Assembly: GCA_020342235.1 (NCBI GenBank)
Contig: CP073217.1
Coordinates: 558,001-622,000, forward strand
Source: Saccharomycopsis phalli
Lineage: Eukaryota > Ascomycota > Saccharomycetes > Ascoideales > Saccharomycopsidaceae
Reading direction: 5' to 3'
Length of the DNA: 64,000 nt
The position numbers and the translations under genes are program-made. How positions within the stretch are numbered: position 1 is the first letter of the stretch; the number at the start of each line of letters is the position of its first letter. Of this stretch, positions 29,289 to 39,048 are shown piece after piece. The notes beneath the pieces were generated by a model that was not told the DNA's origin, made no database searches, and saw only the letters and a program-made list of their open reading frames with translations.

Positions 29289-30970
29289 AAACTGTATTAT
29301 AGGATACAATGTATTATATCTGAATAGCATCTAGCCGTGTAATGGAACGCCGGTTCGCAAATTGGGCCATGTCAGGTAACCAATAGCCTATGGACGGTTA
29401 TGCCCCACTTTGTGACAAGCGTGCCGTGGTGGGTGCATATGTGAAACACCCACACTTCGGAGTTTGAGCCGCGTTGGCCGGAATATCCCGGGACGCACAT
29501 GTAGAGTGCACTCACATGATACACAACTGTGGGTATACTCTTGAGATTGAGGGGGAGGCATACGGCGTGGTTTTGCCATGGATCACAATAAAATGTGGCT
29601 GGGGGTCTAGATGAGGGTAGATCTGAAACGGGGGCTTGAATAGGCATGTGGTTGGGATAATTGCGATGCATGTGAGAGGGGACGGTTATGGGTGGCATGT
29701 GCATGGGGAAGAGGTAGTGTCCGGATGAGGAAATGCGGTGCGCAGATGGCTGTCAATCTGACAAAAAATCTCAGCACGTGCCTTGCCAGGGTAACACTGT
29801 GCGCGGGATTTTACTCCCCCCATTCCGAATCTCCACGTGACAGTAACCCGGAGTTGGTCAAGGGGTAAAGTATAGATAAGGCCAAGTCAATTAAAGATTT
29901 AGATGGTGCCTATGTTTTGTAGATTATTTTGTAACATGTGAACACGTATTCACAATGTCTGCCGATGACTTCTCCGCTAAGCACTCCACTCTGCGAACAA
30001 CTGTGTTTTCACTAGGAATTTCTCCGCCAAGGTATTCCATTAATTCTCCGCTTATACTTCTCCACTTTGGCATTACTTGATGACGTTGATATTATAGCTT
30101 AATATACTTTTATAACTTGATATACTTATATAACTTGATATGCTTATATAACTTGATATACTTGATATTATGGGCATTGCATCATGAACCTACTATGTGT
30201 TTATCGTTATTAACATGCCATGACCTTGTCATGAATTTACCATGACCTTATTTATCATTACAAACTGACCATTATAAACGTATTATGAACATATTATGAA
30301 CATCTTATTGACTTATTATGAACATATTATAAACTTTACTGCCATTCACACAACTTGATTACATTCACACGACAAGTAACAATGTCAAAATTTGGTACCA
30401 TATACACCACTTGATCATCATGCAAACTTGTCGCCATATAAAACAATGATAGTTCTTACAACATCATACAACATACAAATTCTACACTAACCGCTTGCCA
30501 GCCAATATATTTCCACAAAAGAATTCTTGCAACTAGATAACCCGTATCCACAAACCATTGTCACCCCAGACAATATCCGATTCTTATCGCACTGTACTTC
30601 CAGAGCTTCTTCTGCATCTTCTGACCATCAATTTCCGGTGCCTTGTAATTCTTTCACTGTATACTCCCATTGTTGCTTCACTTTTAGAAATCGTGGGTTC
30701 CATCTGGTCACCTTTTGATTGAATATTGTACATTTATCTCGTTTCAGCCAGGCTTTTGGTTCCTCATTGGCTCAATTATCATTACATTCGTCCTCCCTCT
30801 TGCCATTTAGTCCATTTACCATTTTCGTTTTGCACAATTCTTGCACCATTTTGCTTCCCTTTACTTTCTCTTCCCTTTCGCTTCCCCTTTCACTTTCCTT
30901 CACTTCTCTTCACCTCCCTTCACTTCTCTTCACTTCTCTTCACTTCTCTTCACCTCCCTCCTCTTCCCTC
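29289..30970. other. Intergenic region, no gene seen
   Basis: Positions 30095-30175 repeat ataacttgatatacttat about four times. 30840-30965 is a pyrimidine tract of cttcacttctcttcacctc repeats next to the 3' end of the following minus-strand gene. CACGTG occurs near 29773 and 29834. A 110-codon reverse frame at 29372-29704 has no homologue I recognise. Confidence 0.6.
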
Positions 30971-31855
30971 CTACTCAAACTTAAAGTCCAATGGCAGACA
31001 CTCAATCTCAGGCAACAAATTATACGCATCATTCTCCCCCGCCACCAAAAGCCGCTCGGGAATCTTCTTGCGGTACAATTTCCGTCCATCGTACGACGAC
31101 CGCAAATTAACCAACGACTTTTGCTTACAGAGCAACTCGTTCTTCCGCCGAATCTCGCTCGTAATCATGTTATACTTTTCCTCTCGCTCTGCAGTGTCAT
31201 TGAATATGTTCATTGTCGAAAACTGGCGAAGAAACGACTCGGAGTCGTCATAGAGAATAAGCCCCTCGCTCTTGGACTTTAAATGCGACTTCCGGACCCC
31301 TCGGTTCCAGACATTGCCCATGGCCGGATCAAGCGTCCGCATGATGCCGGTGCTAAACTGCTCGTTGTCCTTTGACAAACTTGTCCCTCCCGTTTTCGTG
31401 GACATTTTCATGGACATTTCCTCGAGCATTTCCTCGGACGTTTCCTCGGGCACTTCCTCGGGTATTTCCTCGGGCACCTCTCCCTGTTTGTGTTTAAGCA
31501 CATGCTTTCCTCGGCTGCCTAGTCCATCTGGCTTATCCCCGTCGGTTGCTTCCTGGTACAATGCAAACCGCTCGACAAACTCGTTAAAAGGGTCCCTCAT
31601 TTCCTTTGGGGCATCGAGCCTCGGTGGCACGGTATCAAACTTGCGTAACTCCTCCAGCGACGAATTCACATGGACAAAGTTCAATGGTTCTCCAATGCTG
31701 GCCTTTTTCACCAAGCCGTTGCCGGTTTTGAGCTTTTTTCGCTTGACCGAACCGCTTCGGGACGGTAGAAAGTTCCCGAGCGACGAGAGAGACGGCAGGC
31801 GCCGTTCCAACCGCCGCTTATTCTTCTTCCTCTTGCTCTGGAAGAGTCCAAACAT
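30971..31855 (-). CDS. Small basic protein with a CRIB-like motif
   Basis: The protein has 294 aa from ATG (CAT at 31853-31855). The N-terminus is very basic (QSKRKKNKRRLERRL). Residues about 53-64 read ASIGEPLNFVHV, resembling the CRIB core I-S-x-P-x-x-F-x-H, with Gly for Ser at one position. CRIB motifs bind Cdc42/Rac-GTP, and a basic stretch before CRIB is common in Cdc42 effectors such as Gic1/2. A Glu-Val-Pro-Glu-Glu repeat lies at about 126-150, and the C-terminal half (SLVNLRSSYDGRKLYRKKIPERLLVAGENDAYNLLPEIE) looks conserved but is not a domain I know. A role in polarity signalling is a weak inference. Confidence 0.8.
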   Translation of the reverse strand: MFGLFQSKRKKNKRRLERRLPSLSSLGNFLPSRSGSVKRKKLKTGNGLVKKASIGEPLNFVHVNSSLEELRKFDTVPPRLDAPKEMRDPFNEFVERFALYQEATDGDKPDGLGSRGKHVLKHKQGEVPEEIPEEVPEETSEEMLEEMSMKMSTKTGGTSLSKDNEQFSTGIMRTLDPAMGNVWNRGVRKSHLKSKSEGLILYDDSESFLRQFSTMNIFNDTAEREEKYNMITSEIRRKNELLCKQKSLVNLRSSYDGRKLYRKKIPERLLVAGENDAYNLLPEIECLPLDFKFE

Positions 31856-32175
31856 CTAGGGCTGTGTGTATTAGAGACAAGTAGCGGTTTCGAGAAATTG
31901 GTAACGTCTCCTGCGCCCCTGCAAGGCGCTGCACTCTAAGAGCGTGTTCCTGTACCGTAACTAGCACCCTAACTAAAAATCGCTCCTTCTACAAGCACCA
32001 ATGAGCAATGGATTGGGATATTAATTACGCTGTTTGACATTGCTTAATTAGTGCCACTTTTTTTCACCTGAGGCAGACCTAGCCATAATACACTGCGCCA
32101 CGTGCCACTGAGCCAGGGCTCGTGGCACAGTATATTTTTTGGCGAAAACCAAAAGCTACTTGGGGCAAATTAAAC
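31856..32175. other. Short divergent promoter region
   Basis: It separates the CRIB-like and rhodanese genes. CACGTG lies at about 32100. No gene is seen. Confidence 0.6.
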
Positions 32176-32646
32176 ATGCTAAGAGTAATTCGTCCAGCCG
32201 TGGGTTCGTTACGAGTAGCCACTAGATCGTTCCATAGCACTTCTATATATGGCAACCAGAAGAAGCTTGCCTGTGAGGAAATCCCTGCCCAGGTTTATGA
32301 CTTCAAAATGGTCAACCAGTTGGTGGCACAGCCTCGGCAAGATACAGTTTTGATTGATGTCAGAGAGCCCCAAGAGTTGCAGGAGCAGGGGTTTATTCCA
32401 ACGGCAATCAACATTCCATTCAAGTCGACTCCGGGCGCGTTGAACTTGCCTGAGGACGAGTTTGAGGATGCCTTTAAATTTCCAAAGCCGTCGTTGGAAA
32501 ACAAGGTTGTGTTTTATTGTCAGGCCGGGATTCGGTCCGCTGCTGCGGAGGAGTTGGCCAATACGTTTGGGTACTCCAAGCGGGGGAATTATATTGGCTC
32601 GTTTCAAGACTGGGTGGCCAATGGAGGAAAGGTGGAGAGAAAGTAG
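32176..32646 (+). CDS. Mitochondrial single-domain rhodanese (Rdl2-like)
   Basis: The protein has 156 aa from ATG 32176; the frame is open upstream but without good start context. Residues 1-25 (MLRVIRPAVGSLRVATRSFH) form a textbook mitochondrial presequence: basic, amphipathic, no acid. One rhodanese domain follows (about 37-150): LIDVREPQELQEQGFIPTAINIP, then the active-site loop YCQAGIRSA with the catalytic Cys, then GYSKRGNYIGSFQDW. It transfers sulfur from thiosulfate or persulfide to acceptors. Length matches yeast Rdl2/Aim42 (149 aa), a mitochondrial thiosulfate sulfurtransferase. The stop is followed directly by a purine-rich tract. Confidence 0.92.
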   Translation: MLRVIRPAVGSLRVATRSFHSTSIYGNQKKLACEEIPAQVYDFKMVNQLVAQPRQDTVLIDVREPQELQEQGFIPTAINIPFKSTPGALNLPEDEFEDAFKFPKPSLENKVVFYCQAGIRSAAAEELANTFGYSKRGNYIGSFQDWVANGGKVERK

Positions 32647-33898
32647 GGGAGGAGGAAGGAGAAAGGAGGAGGAAGGAGGAAGGAGGAGGAAGTAGAGAAG
32701 AAGTAGAGAAGAAGTAGAGAGGAAGTAGAGAGGAAGTGGAGTGGAAAGTGAAAGGAGAGTAGAGTGGAAATGTGGCTAAAAAGGGCAAAAAGTAAAAAAG
32801 CAAGAAAAGACAGCTAGAAAATGGCCAGAAAAAGATACTCTTGTAAACTTGGCTGGCAGAAAATGGCAATAGCCAATTGTATATAATGGCTCAATGCATT
32901 AGGTTAGAGACAAGAGAGAAAACGGCAAGTGAACAATAGCCCTAAACAATAGTCAGCAGACAATGCGGAAAAAAAAAAAGAAAAAAAAAAAAAATATTCA
33001 AGACTAGTGACGATGGCAAGCAAAAATTTGATAGAAAACACACGTGAGTTCCAAGAACAATAATCATCAAGATGTATCTCGGATGCTACAAATACCTTAT
33101 ACACCCGAAATAAGCCTGCCCCGTCACTGGATCCGGAAATCACCCATCTGTATATAGAGCATTGTCCGGTGCTACGCAAATACTAATTATGCCAAGACGA
33201 TCATTTATTGCAATTGTCGTCTGTTTTTTTTATTTCTTAATACTATTAATCTTTATCCATGTATTTTTTGTCTGGTACTTTTATTCATCCAGTGATTTCC
33301 AGAAGCCGCACACCCCCTCCTCAAATGATTATGTATTTCCGGAACGATCTGCAGTGATTTTCGTGCGACAAGGACACTGCTTTTTGTTAGATAGAAAGGT
33401 GCGTCTCTTGGGAAATCTCCGTGAAGCAGTCCCGCCGAATTTGGAGCATACTACTGACCCAGTTTAGCAAAGATATCCGCACTGAATCCTACCTGGATCC
33501 GAGAAGGTTGATCCCTACCTCTGATAGTTTGTCATCCCATGCACCTTGACGCATCATCACTGAATATTTCAAGACATTTGGCCAAACCACCCAAGCTCGG
33601 ACCTGGGCGCAACCAGCGGTATCTGGACTCAATGTCACGGAAATCGACTCCCAAACTCTAAATATGCCAATCCCGAGCTTACCGCATGTTCCGGAGCCGA
33701 TTTGAGCCCAGGACAAGCCCACACCCCCGCGATCACGTGATGACAGCGTTTTCCTTTTTCCTTTTTTGCGGTTGTTGAATTTTCTACACTTGTTGGATCC
33801 ATCCTTGGTGCTGTTACATGGCTTACAATTATTGGACGTTCGCTTAATTCCATCTTGTTGATTCACACGGGCTTTAAATATCCAGATACCCCCTTGCT
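32647..33898. other. Intergenic region with GGA-rich array
   Basis: Positions 32647-32750 are purine-rich repeats such as gtagagaagaagtagaga. A-rich runs occur at about 32966-32994. One possible small gene is listed separately. CACGTG in gatcacgtgatg (33734-33739) lies 160 bp before the Svl3-like ATG. Confidence 0.55.
33189..33467 (+). CDS. Possible small single-pass membrane protein
   Basis: This is a 92-codon frame from ATG 33189. It begins MPRRSF and then has about 30 strongly hydrophobic aromatic residues (FIAIVVCFFYFLILLIFIHVFF), followed by a soluble tail of about 55 residues. The layout (basic N-end, one helix) is protein-like, but T-rich DNA gives Phe/Leu/Ile runs by chance. There is no homologue I recognise. 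Confidence 0.22.
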   Translation: MPRRSFIAIVVCFFYFLILLIFIHVFFVWYFYSSSDFQKPHTPSSNDYVFPERSAVIFVRQGHCFLLDRKVRLLGNLREAVPPNLEHTTDPV

Positions 33899-36673
33899 AT
33901 GTCAACTCTAACTAGCATTTTGCTCGTTGGCGAAAACCCAAACTTGGCCTACTATGCCTGGAAGCTTCACGACTCCCAAGCTTGCAACATCACAATCATC
34001 AATGTTGCACTCGAGCAGCTGCTGCTTGGAGTCAGCTGGGTGACCAGCGCCGCAAAAAAGGCGCGGTTCAATCCCGAGCGGTGTTTCCGTTCCGTCGGAC
34101 AGCTTCCCCCTGGGTCCCAATACGACTATATTATCATGAGTCTGAGCTCGTTGCACACGTTTTCCTTGTGCAACGAGCTTGCTCCGTTTGTGCACGAAAA
34201 TACCGTGGTTGTGGCCGAAAGCACCGGCTTTCTCCAGTTGGAGACGTACATCCAGCAGCACTTTGAAAAAGTCTTGGGCCGCCGTGTGATGTGCTTGTCG
34301 ATTATGAACGAGGCCGACGTGAAAAAGATTCCAGGAAACCCAGTGTATGTTCTCCAGCACAAGAGCGCAACGGACTGTGTATACATTGGCAATGCAGCCG
34401 CGTCGTACGGCCGGCTGGAGATCATTGCCATTGACGCGTTGAGCCAGTTGTTTGACAAGGCTGGTGTCGAGGTGTTCAAGACGGATAGTCACCGCGAGTT
34501 TTTCAACTACCAGTGGAAGTTTGCGCTTCCACGGATCGTGTTCAACCCACTTTTGCTTGTGTTTGAGTTGGACTTCCCCGTGAAGATCTCCAAGCAGATC
34601 TTGGCCAAGCCGTTGATTTCGGGGCTCTTCAAGGAGTGCATCGAGTTGTTGAAGAAGATGGACTGCAAGTTGATCAAGGGATATGAGAGCGAAAACTCGT
34701 TATTGAACACCTGGTGCAAATTATACCCCGAGTCTCTGGACGAGTCGGTGGTATTGGACATTCTTCGCCTGGACTTTGACTTGAAGGATGTCAAGTACTT
34801 GAGCTCGCCAAACTTCTTTTACGAATTCTACCACCAGTATGTCTTGGACTATGACTTGTTGTTACTCCAGCCTATTCTTGTTGCCGACGACTACTCCATC
34901 AAGACTCCCTACCTCGAGTTCTTGTACACCACCATGTCGCAATACGACAAGTTGAATCGCAGCACCATGCAGCTGCGTTCGTCGCTTTTCTTCCTTCGCG
35001 CAAACCACGAGTTGCAATCAAAATTGCTGCACATGTCCAGCGTCGAGGGCTTGGAGGCCAAAATCATGGAGCTCATCAACAAAAACCGTCTGCTCGAGGA
35101 CTCGAACCAGAACTTGATCAAGCAAATCAACGAACTCTCCTTCCAGTTGAACTCCCAGCGCATGCAACTCTCCAAAATGCCAAAGGACCGTCCTCCACAA
35201 GTCCGCGCCGGATCCCGACGGCAGTCGCTCAACGGCTCAAACACTCCGGTGATGCAGAATGGCGGTTTCCAAAAGTCGCCCTCACGCACCTCGTTCCATC
35301 ATTCCACGGGCCAGTTGAACTTTGATGCCCAGCCTCCACAAAAGCCTCAGGCCCCTAGTAGTGGGAGTAACAGTGCAGAGGATCTTCAAGATTTGGCAGA
35401 CATGGCGATAATTGGTGCGAAATTCCAGGAGGAGTATCGGTCCAGAACCCCATCTCCAAATACCAGAGGTCAGGCGACGCAAGGAAGTCAGGTTCAGGGA
35501 AGTCAGATTCAGGGAAACCAAATCCAGGGAAACCAAATTCAGGGAAACCAAATTCAGGGAAATCAAATTCAGGGAAACCAACCCATGGGCAATCCACCTC
35601 GGTCTAGCTCATTCTCAAACCTCCGCAAGTCCACCACACAGCCTGTCATCAAGCCTTCAAATAAAAATGCCAAGAGAATCACCTCAAACCCATCGACCCT
35701 TCCTAGCTTACAGGCACAAGCAAACTTTGTCGATAAACCTTACGGAAATAGCGGCAGCTCCTTGCCAATAAACGACGTTTCGTCGCGCTTCACTCCACAG
35801 TCGAGGAAAAACCGCAAATCGGGTTTGCCGTTGCTCAATAATCGTGCATCGAGCGGTACAAATCTAGCCCAGATGTTACAGCAGCCTCCTTCCAGCCTGG
35901 GCCATACAAACAGCAGCTCAGTGAGCTCAAAAAGAGACATGGACGACTATTCATTGTATGGCGCAGCACCACCAAACGGGATAAAAAACCACCGCAACCG
36001 GGTCTCCAGCTATAAGAATTTGGCCCACTTGAATCATGGTCCTGGCCAAAATGGGCAATTCCAACAGCAGAATGGACAGCCAAATGGGCAAGTTGGTTAC
36101 CAAAATAATCAAGCTGGTCACCAAAATAATCAAGTTGGTCACCAAAACAATCAAGCTGGTCACCAAAATAATCAAGTTGGTCACCAAAATAATCACGCTG
36201 GCCACCAAAATAATCACGCTGGCCACCAAAATAATCACACTGGCCAACAAAATAATCACACTGGCCAACAAAATAATCACACCGGAAGCTATCCTACTCT
36301 GCCAGTTCAACAAAGCCTCGCGCCAAACGGTCATCAGACCTCCCCCGGATTCAACTTTGCGCCTAAAAACCCGCAGGCGACATCTCCACAATCTCCAGCA
36401 GGAAACACGCAACCAGTTGGTGGCGAAAATAAAGACACATTAGGCTTGCCTACTGCGGACTCGAGCAGATCCAACGACTCCAAGATCCTGTTCAGCGACG
36501 GGGTGTTCTCCAATAATAACAACAGTTCGATTGAAACCCAAAACACTGCCAATGGAAACTCCTTTGCCAAGGACGCGACGCCATCTGTGGAGAAAACTAA
36601 TACCCTTTCTCGGACCAGCACCAACAAGAAGAAGAAGCTGGTGAAGTCGTTTTTTGGAAGAAAAAAGAACTAG
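33899..36673 (+). CDS. Svl3/Pam1-like protein with ketopantoate-reductase-like N-terminus
   Basis: The protein has 924 aa from ATG 33899. Residues 1 to about 330 resemble an ApbA/PanE-type NAD(P)-binding fold (SILLVGENPNLAYYAWKLHDS, later YDYIIMSLSSLHTF and VVAESTGFLQLETYIQQHF), as found in the fungal Svl3/Pam1 family. VLLQPILVADDYSIKTPYLEFLYTTM is a strong family block. A coiled coil follows (about 380-425). The last 480 residues are low complexity, with QGNQI repeats (15-bp period, about 530-562) and HQNNQ(A/V)G repeats (21-bp period, about 730-800). It ends KKKKLVKSFFGRKKN, a basic tail. S. cerevisiae Svl3 (825 aa) sits at sites of polarised growth and its biochemical function is unknown. 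No enzyme activity can be claimed. Confidence 0.87.
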   Translation: MSTLTSILLVGENPNLAYYAWKLHDSQACNITIINVALEQLLLGVSWVTSAAKKARFNPERCFRSVGQLPPGSQYDYIIMSLSSLHTFSLCNELAPFVHENTVVVAESTGFLQLETYIQQHFEKVLGRRVMCLSIMNEADVKKIPGNPVYVLQHKSATDCVYIGNAAASYGRLEIIAIDALSQLFDKAGVEVFKTDSHREFFNYQWKFALPRIVFNPLLLVFELDFPVKISKQILAKPLISGLFKECIELLKKMDCKLIKGYESENSLLNTWCKLYPESLDESVVLDILRLDFDLKDVKYLSSPNFFYEFYHQYVLDYDLLLLQPILVADDYSIKTPYLEFLYTTMSQYDKLNRSTMQLRSSLFFLRANHELQSKLLHMSSVEGLEAKIMELINKNRLLEDSNQNLIKQINELSFQLNSQRMQLSKMPKDRPPQVRAGSRRQSLNGSNTPVMQNGGFQKSPSRTSFHHSTGQLNFDAQPPQKPQAPSSGSNSAEDLQDLADMAIIGAKFQEEYRSRTPSPNTRGQATQGSQVQGSQIQGNQIQGNQIQGNQIQGNQIQGNQPMGNPPRSSSFSNLRKSTTQPVIKPSNKNAKRITSNPSTLPSLQAQANFVDKPYGNSGSSLPINDVSSRFTPQSRKNRKSGLPLLNNRASSGTNLAQMLQQPPSSLGHTNSSSVSSKRDMDDYSLYGAAPPNGIKNHRNRVSSYKNLAHLNHGPGQNGQFQQQNGQPNGQVGYQNNQAGHQNNQVGHQNNQAGHQNNQVGHQNNHAGHQNNHAGHQNNHTGQQNNHTGQQNNHTGSYPTLPVQQSLAPNGHQTSPGFNFAPKNPQATSPQSPAGNTQPVGGENKDTLGLPTADSSRSNDSKILFSDGVFSNNNNSSIETQNTANGNSFAKDATPSVEKTNTLSRTSTNKKKKLVKSFFGRKKN
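36088..36287 (+). repeat. Coding 21-bp minisatellite (HQNNQVG repeats)
   Basis: About nine units of 21 bp encode NNQ/H-A/V/T-GHQ heptapeptides in the Svl3-like gene. A second in-frame 15-bp array encoding GNQIQ lies at about 35480-35585. Both periods preserve frame. Confidence 0.9.
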
Positions 36674-37969
36674 GCCATGTGCATATCGTGGCACTAGCCA
36701 CTAGCCATGGACTTGATTCTCTTGCTCTCGCTGAAGGACTACTAAAGGTCAGTAATATCTTTATTCATCCGTTTATCCATTCATTTATACAGATTATTAT
36801 AATATGCTCATTCATTATCATTACTGATTTGTCGTAGCACTTGCTCAGACTTACCATGATAATCAAACACCTCTGGGAGTTGGCTTGTAATATTTTCAAA
36901 CAATTGTTTTCCTCTTTGTAACTTCTGTAAGAGGCAGAGTGTCCAAAACCGCCAGTGGATTAATGAAAAATGATTTATACTAATGATCCATAATGTCATT
37001 TTAAAGTCTCGGCCATGTTTCCAATTGCAAGTGAAAGTGCAGGCTCATTAAGGTGGCTAATGCCTACAATTTTAAATCTAATGTTGTCATATCCCAGCAT
37101 ACAATTAATCTTCGCTTTAACAATAGATCCGTATATACGTTTAAATCCTACGATAAAGTTTATCTGTACCAGTTGACTTAGCCATGATAAGTTGGACTGA
37201 TAGTTCCCTTGGGATTGAATAACCGAATAGAGAAATCATCTTCTTGACTTTTGGAGAGGAGCTTTGCTTTTTTACCAAGTTTCAATACCATTCAATCTAA
37301 ATATAGATACATGCACCTAGTACAACTATATAAACAATAAACATTATTATTAGGTACCGGTGCCTTCTATTAGTTGTTGAAGATCATACTTAACTCACGT
37401 GCAACAAGGTACCTGTAGAATTGACTGCATCTGCATGATTCTAAACTTCGGTCACGTGATCGAGGCATTAGAGGTATAGGTTGAATTATAACGGACTGCA
37501 TTTACAATTTTAATTCACAATGCAATAATAATATTTTGTATTTATATTTAACTATATATTGTCTCCAGAATTACGGTGATTCGATAGATGTACTTTCACT
37601 GAGGAGGAAATGTAATTAAACCCTTTTAGCATAAACGTAGTTGTCTGGGATTAAAACTTAGATGTGTATTGTGCTTCTGATTCATGATGTTTGATATGAC
37701 TGTGCAAAGCCCAAATACCGGTTTTGAGGCAAGTTTGCAGAACCTCATGATGTATTGGGTACGTCTTGCTCACATTCTAGTAAAACTCAATGAGTAATGG
37801 ACTGGTTTGTGATTAGCAAATAGCTCTCGAGTGGAAAAGCCGCCTATTTTGTCTATTCGCTTTTAAACTTGACAGTAAATTCCAATATACTTTAGTCCTC
37901 ACTTGACAGTGAATTGCAATCTACTTTAATCACCACTTTGGCAGTAAACTCCCACTGTAAATTTCCAGA
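36674..37969. other. Intergenic region containing a dispersed-repeat copy
   Basis: No gene is seen. From about 37530 onward the sequence belongs to the dispersed repeat family described separately. 37390-37460 contains two CACGTG sites, one in ggtcacgtgatc. Confidence 0.6.
37525..37850 (-). mobile_element. Dispersed repeat, tail-bearing copy without tRNA head
   Basis: The left end (tttgtatttatatttaac...tatattgtctcc..acggtgattcgat) matches the 3' tail of the SINE-like element at 46908-47366. The right part (ttctagtaaaactcaatgag...ggtttgtgattagcaaatagc) matches 46670-46740 and 48065-48120 but not the tRNA-headed copies. Orientation is set by the tail being at the left. No target duplication was found. 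It may be the 3' end of a longer partner element. Confidence 0.55.
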
Positions 37970-38452
37970 CTATACCTTTATCGAAAAATTCAACTTAGGC
38001 CCAAAGTTAAACATGCCAAACAACCACCTCAAGTTCCGTTGCCGTAACCTGGTCTTTTCTGCAACATAAAGCGACCTTCTTCCCAGCGGAGTCTTGATCA
38101 CCACCTTTCTGCCGTATTTTCCTACATTGTACCTTACTTTGGTACGTACTTTGATGGTTGATGCCTGTGACGGACGCTCCGTAAAAGTAAAGGCATCGGG
38201 GTCTTCGAAGTAGCCATTGAAGAGATAAAACCAGAGCGATGTGAAGATCCGTTTTATTTTTCGACTTCGTGAAGTCCTTGGAACCGGCAATGAGCGCATA
38301 CAAATGATGATCGGAAGCAAGTACTTGGCCAGTACAAAGATGGTGACACAGAACCAAGGTAATGGGACAATAAATGTATCCAAATGACAGAAGCAGAAGA
38401 TTGATAGAAGCAGGTGGTTAGCAGAAACAGAATATTTCCATACTACCGTCAT
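37970..38452 (-). CDS. Hypothetical small membrane protein
   Basis: This is a 160-codon frame from ATG (CAT at 38450-38452). Residues about 12-52 are hydrophobic and aromatic, enough for one or two membrane helices (LLLSIFCFCHL...FVLAKYLLPIIICM). A very basic cytosolic-like part follows (RTSRSRKIKRIF, then KVRTKVRYNVGKYGRKVVIKTPLGRRSLYVAEKTRLRQRN). There is no family I recognise. The composition of the second half is protein-like (balanced Val/Lys/Arg/Tyr) and not repeat-derived, which argues for a real, lineage-specific gene. It lies next to a dispersed repeat. Confidence 0.4.
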   Translation of the reverse strand: MTVVWKYSVSANHLLLSIFCFCHLDTFIVPLPWFCVTIFVLAKYLLPIIICMRSLPVPRTSRSRKIKRIFTSLWFYLFNGYFEDPDAFTFTERPSQASTIKVRTKVRYNVGKYGRKVVIKTPLGRRSLYVAEKTRLRQRNLRWLFGMFNFGPKLNFSIKV

Positions 38453-39048
38453 TACATGCTACAACTGGACTACAGTGATAACATATCCATTAACTAAGTA
38501 CGTATCGAAGTAATATGATTTGCAGCTAATTCATTACAGAGTTCTATAGCTCGTATTCCAGCTGGACAGTATCGATATCCATTTGCACGTGTTGTTTCAG
38601 CTAACCACCGTGGTAGCAAATACCATTTGATGCCCAAATGTCAAACCAACACATATTAAACTACATAAAAATATCAAGCCACTCGCAAACAACCAATTTC
38701 CAGCATTTTTGAATCAAATCTATATTCAAATCGACTCAGATCTGTAGCATACCCCAACTTTTCACCCACCTGCTCGAGATCTTCACGAGTCTAGTACTGG
38801 AAAACATGTGGGACCCAACATAATCAACAACATACAAGAAGAAATACACAACACCCGGTGTAAATACCCAGCGAATAATCAGCCCGGAAGATACACAAAT
38901 ATCCGCTCGATGCTAAAGCCTCGGAAATATTTCTGCCCTCCACTTTCTCGACTCACGGCCTCGAGTCATGCAATCACATGTAAGCCTGATGTTTTTCTGT
39001 TGAGTGTAAATTTTCAAACTAGTCATCTCCAGTTTACTTCACTCTCCA
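38453..39048. other. MET13 upstream region, no gene seen
   Basis: AT-rich promoter region without tandem arrays. No CACGTG box (a usual Met-gene Cbf1 site) was seen. Confidence 0.5.

Noticed and set aside
29372-29704. 110-codon reverse frame after the kinase gene
   Set aside because: His/Pro/Met-rich chance-like translation with no conserved pattern. It overlaps likely terminator and promoter sequence.
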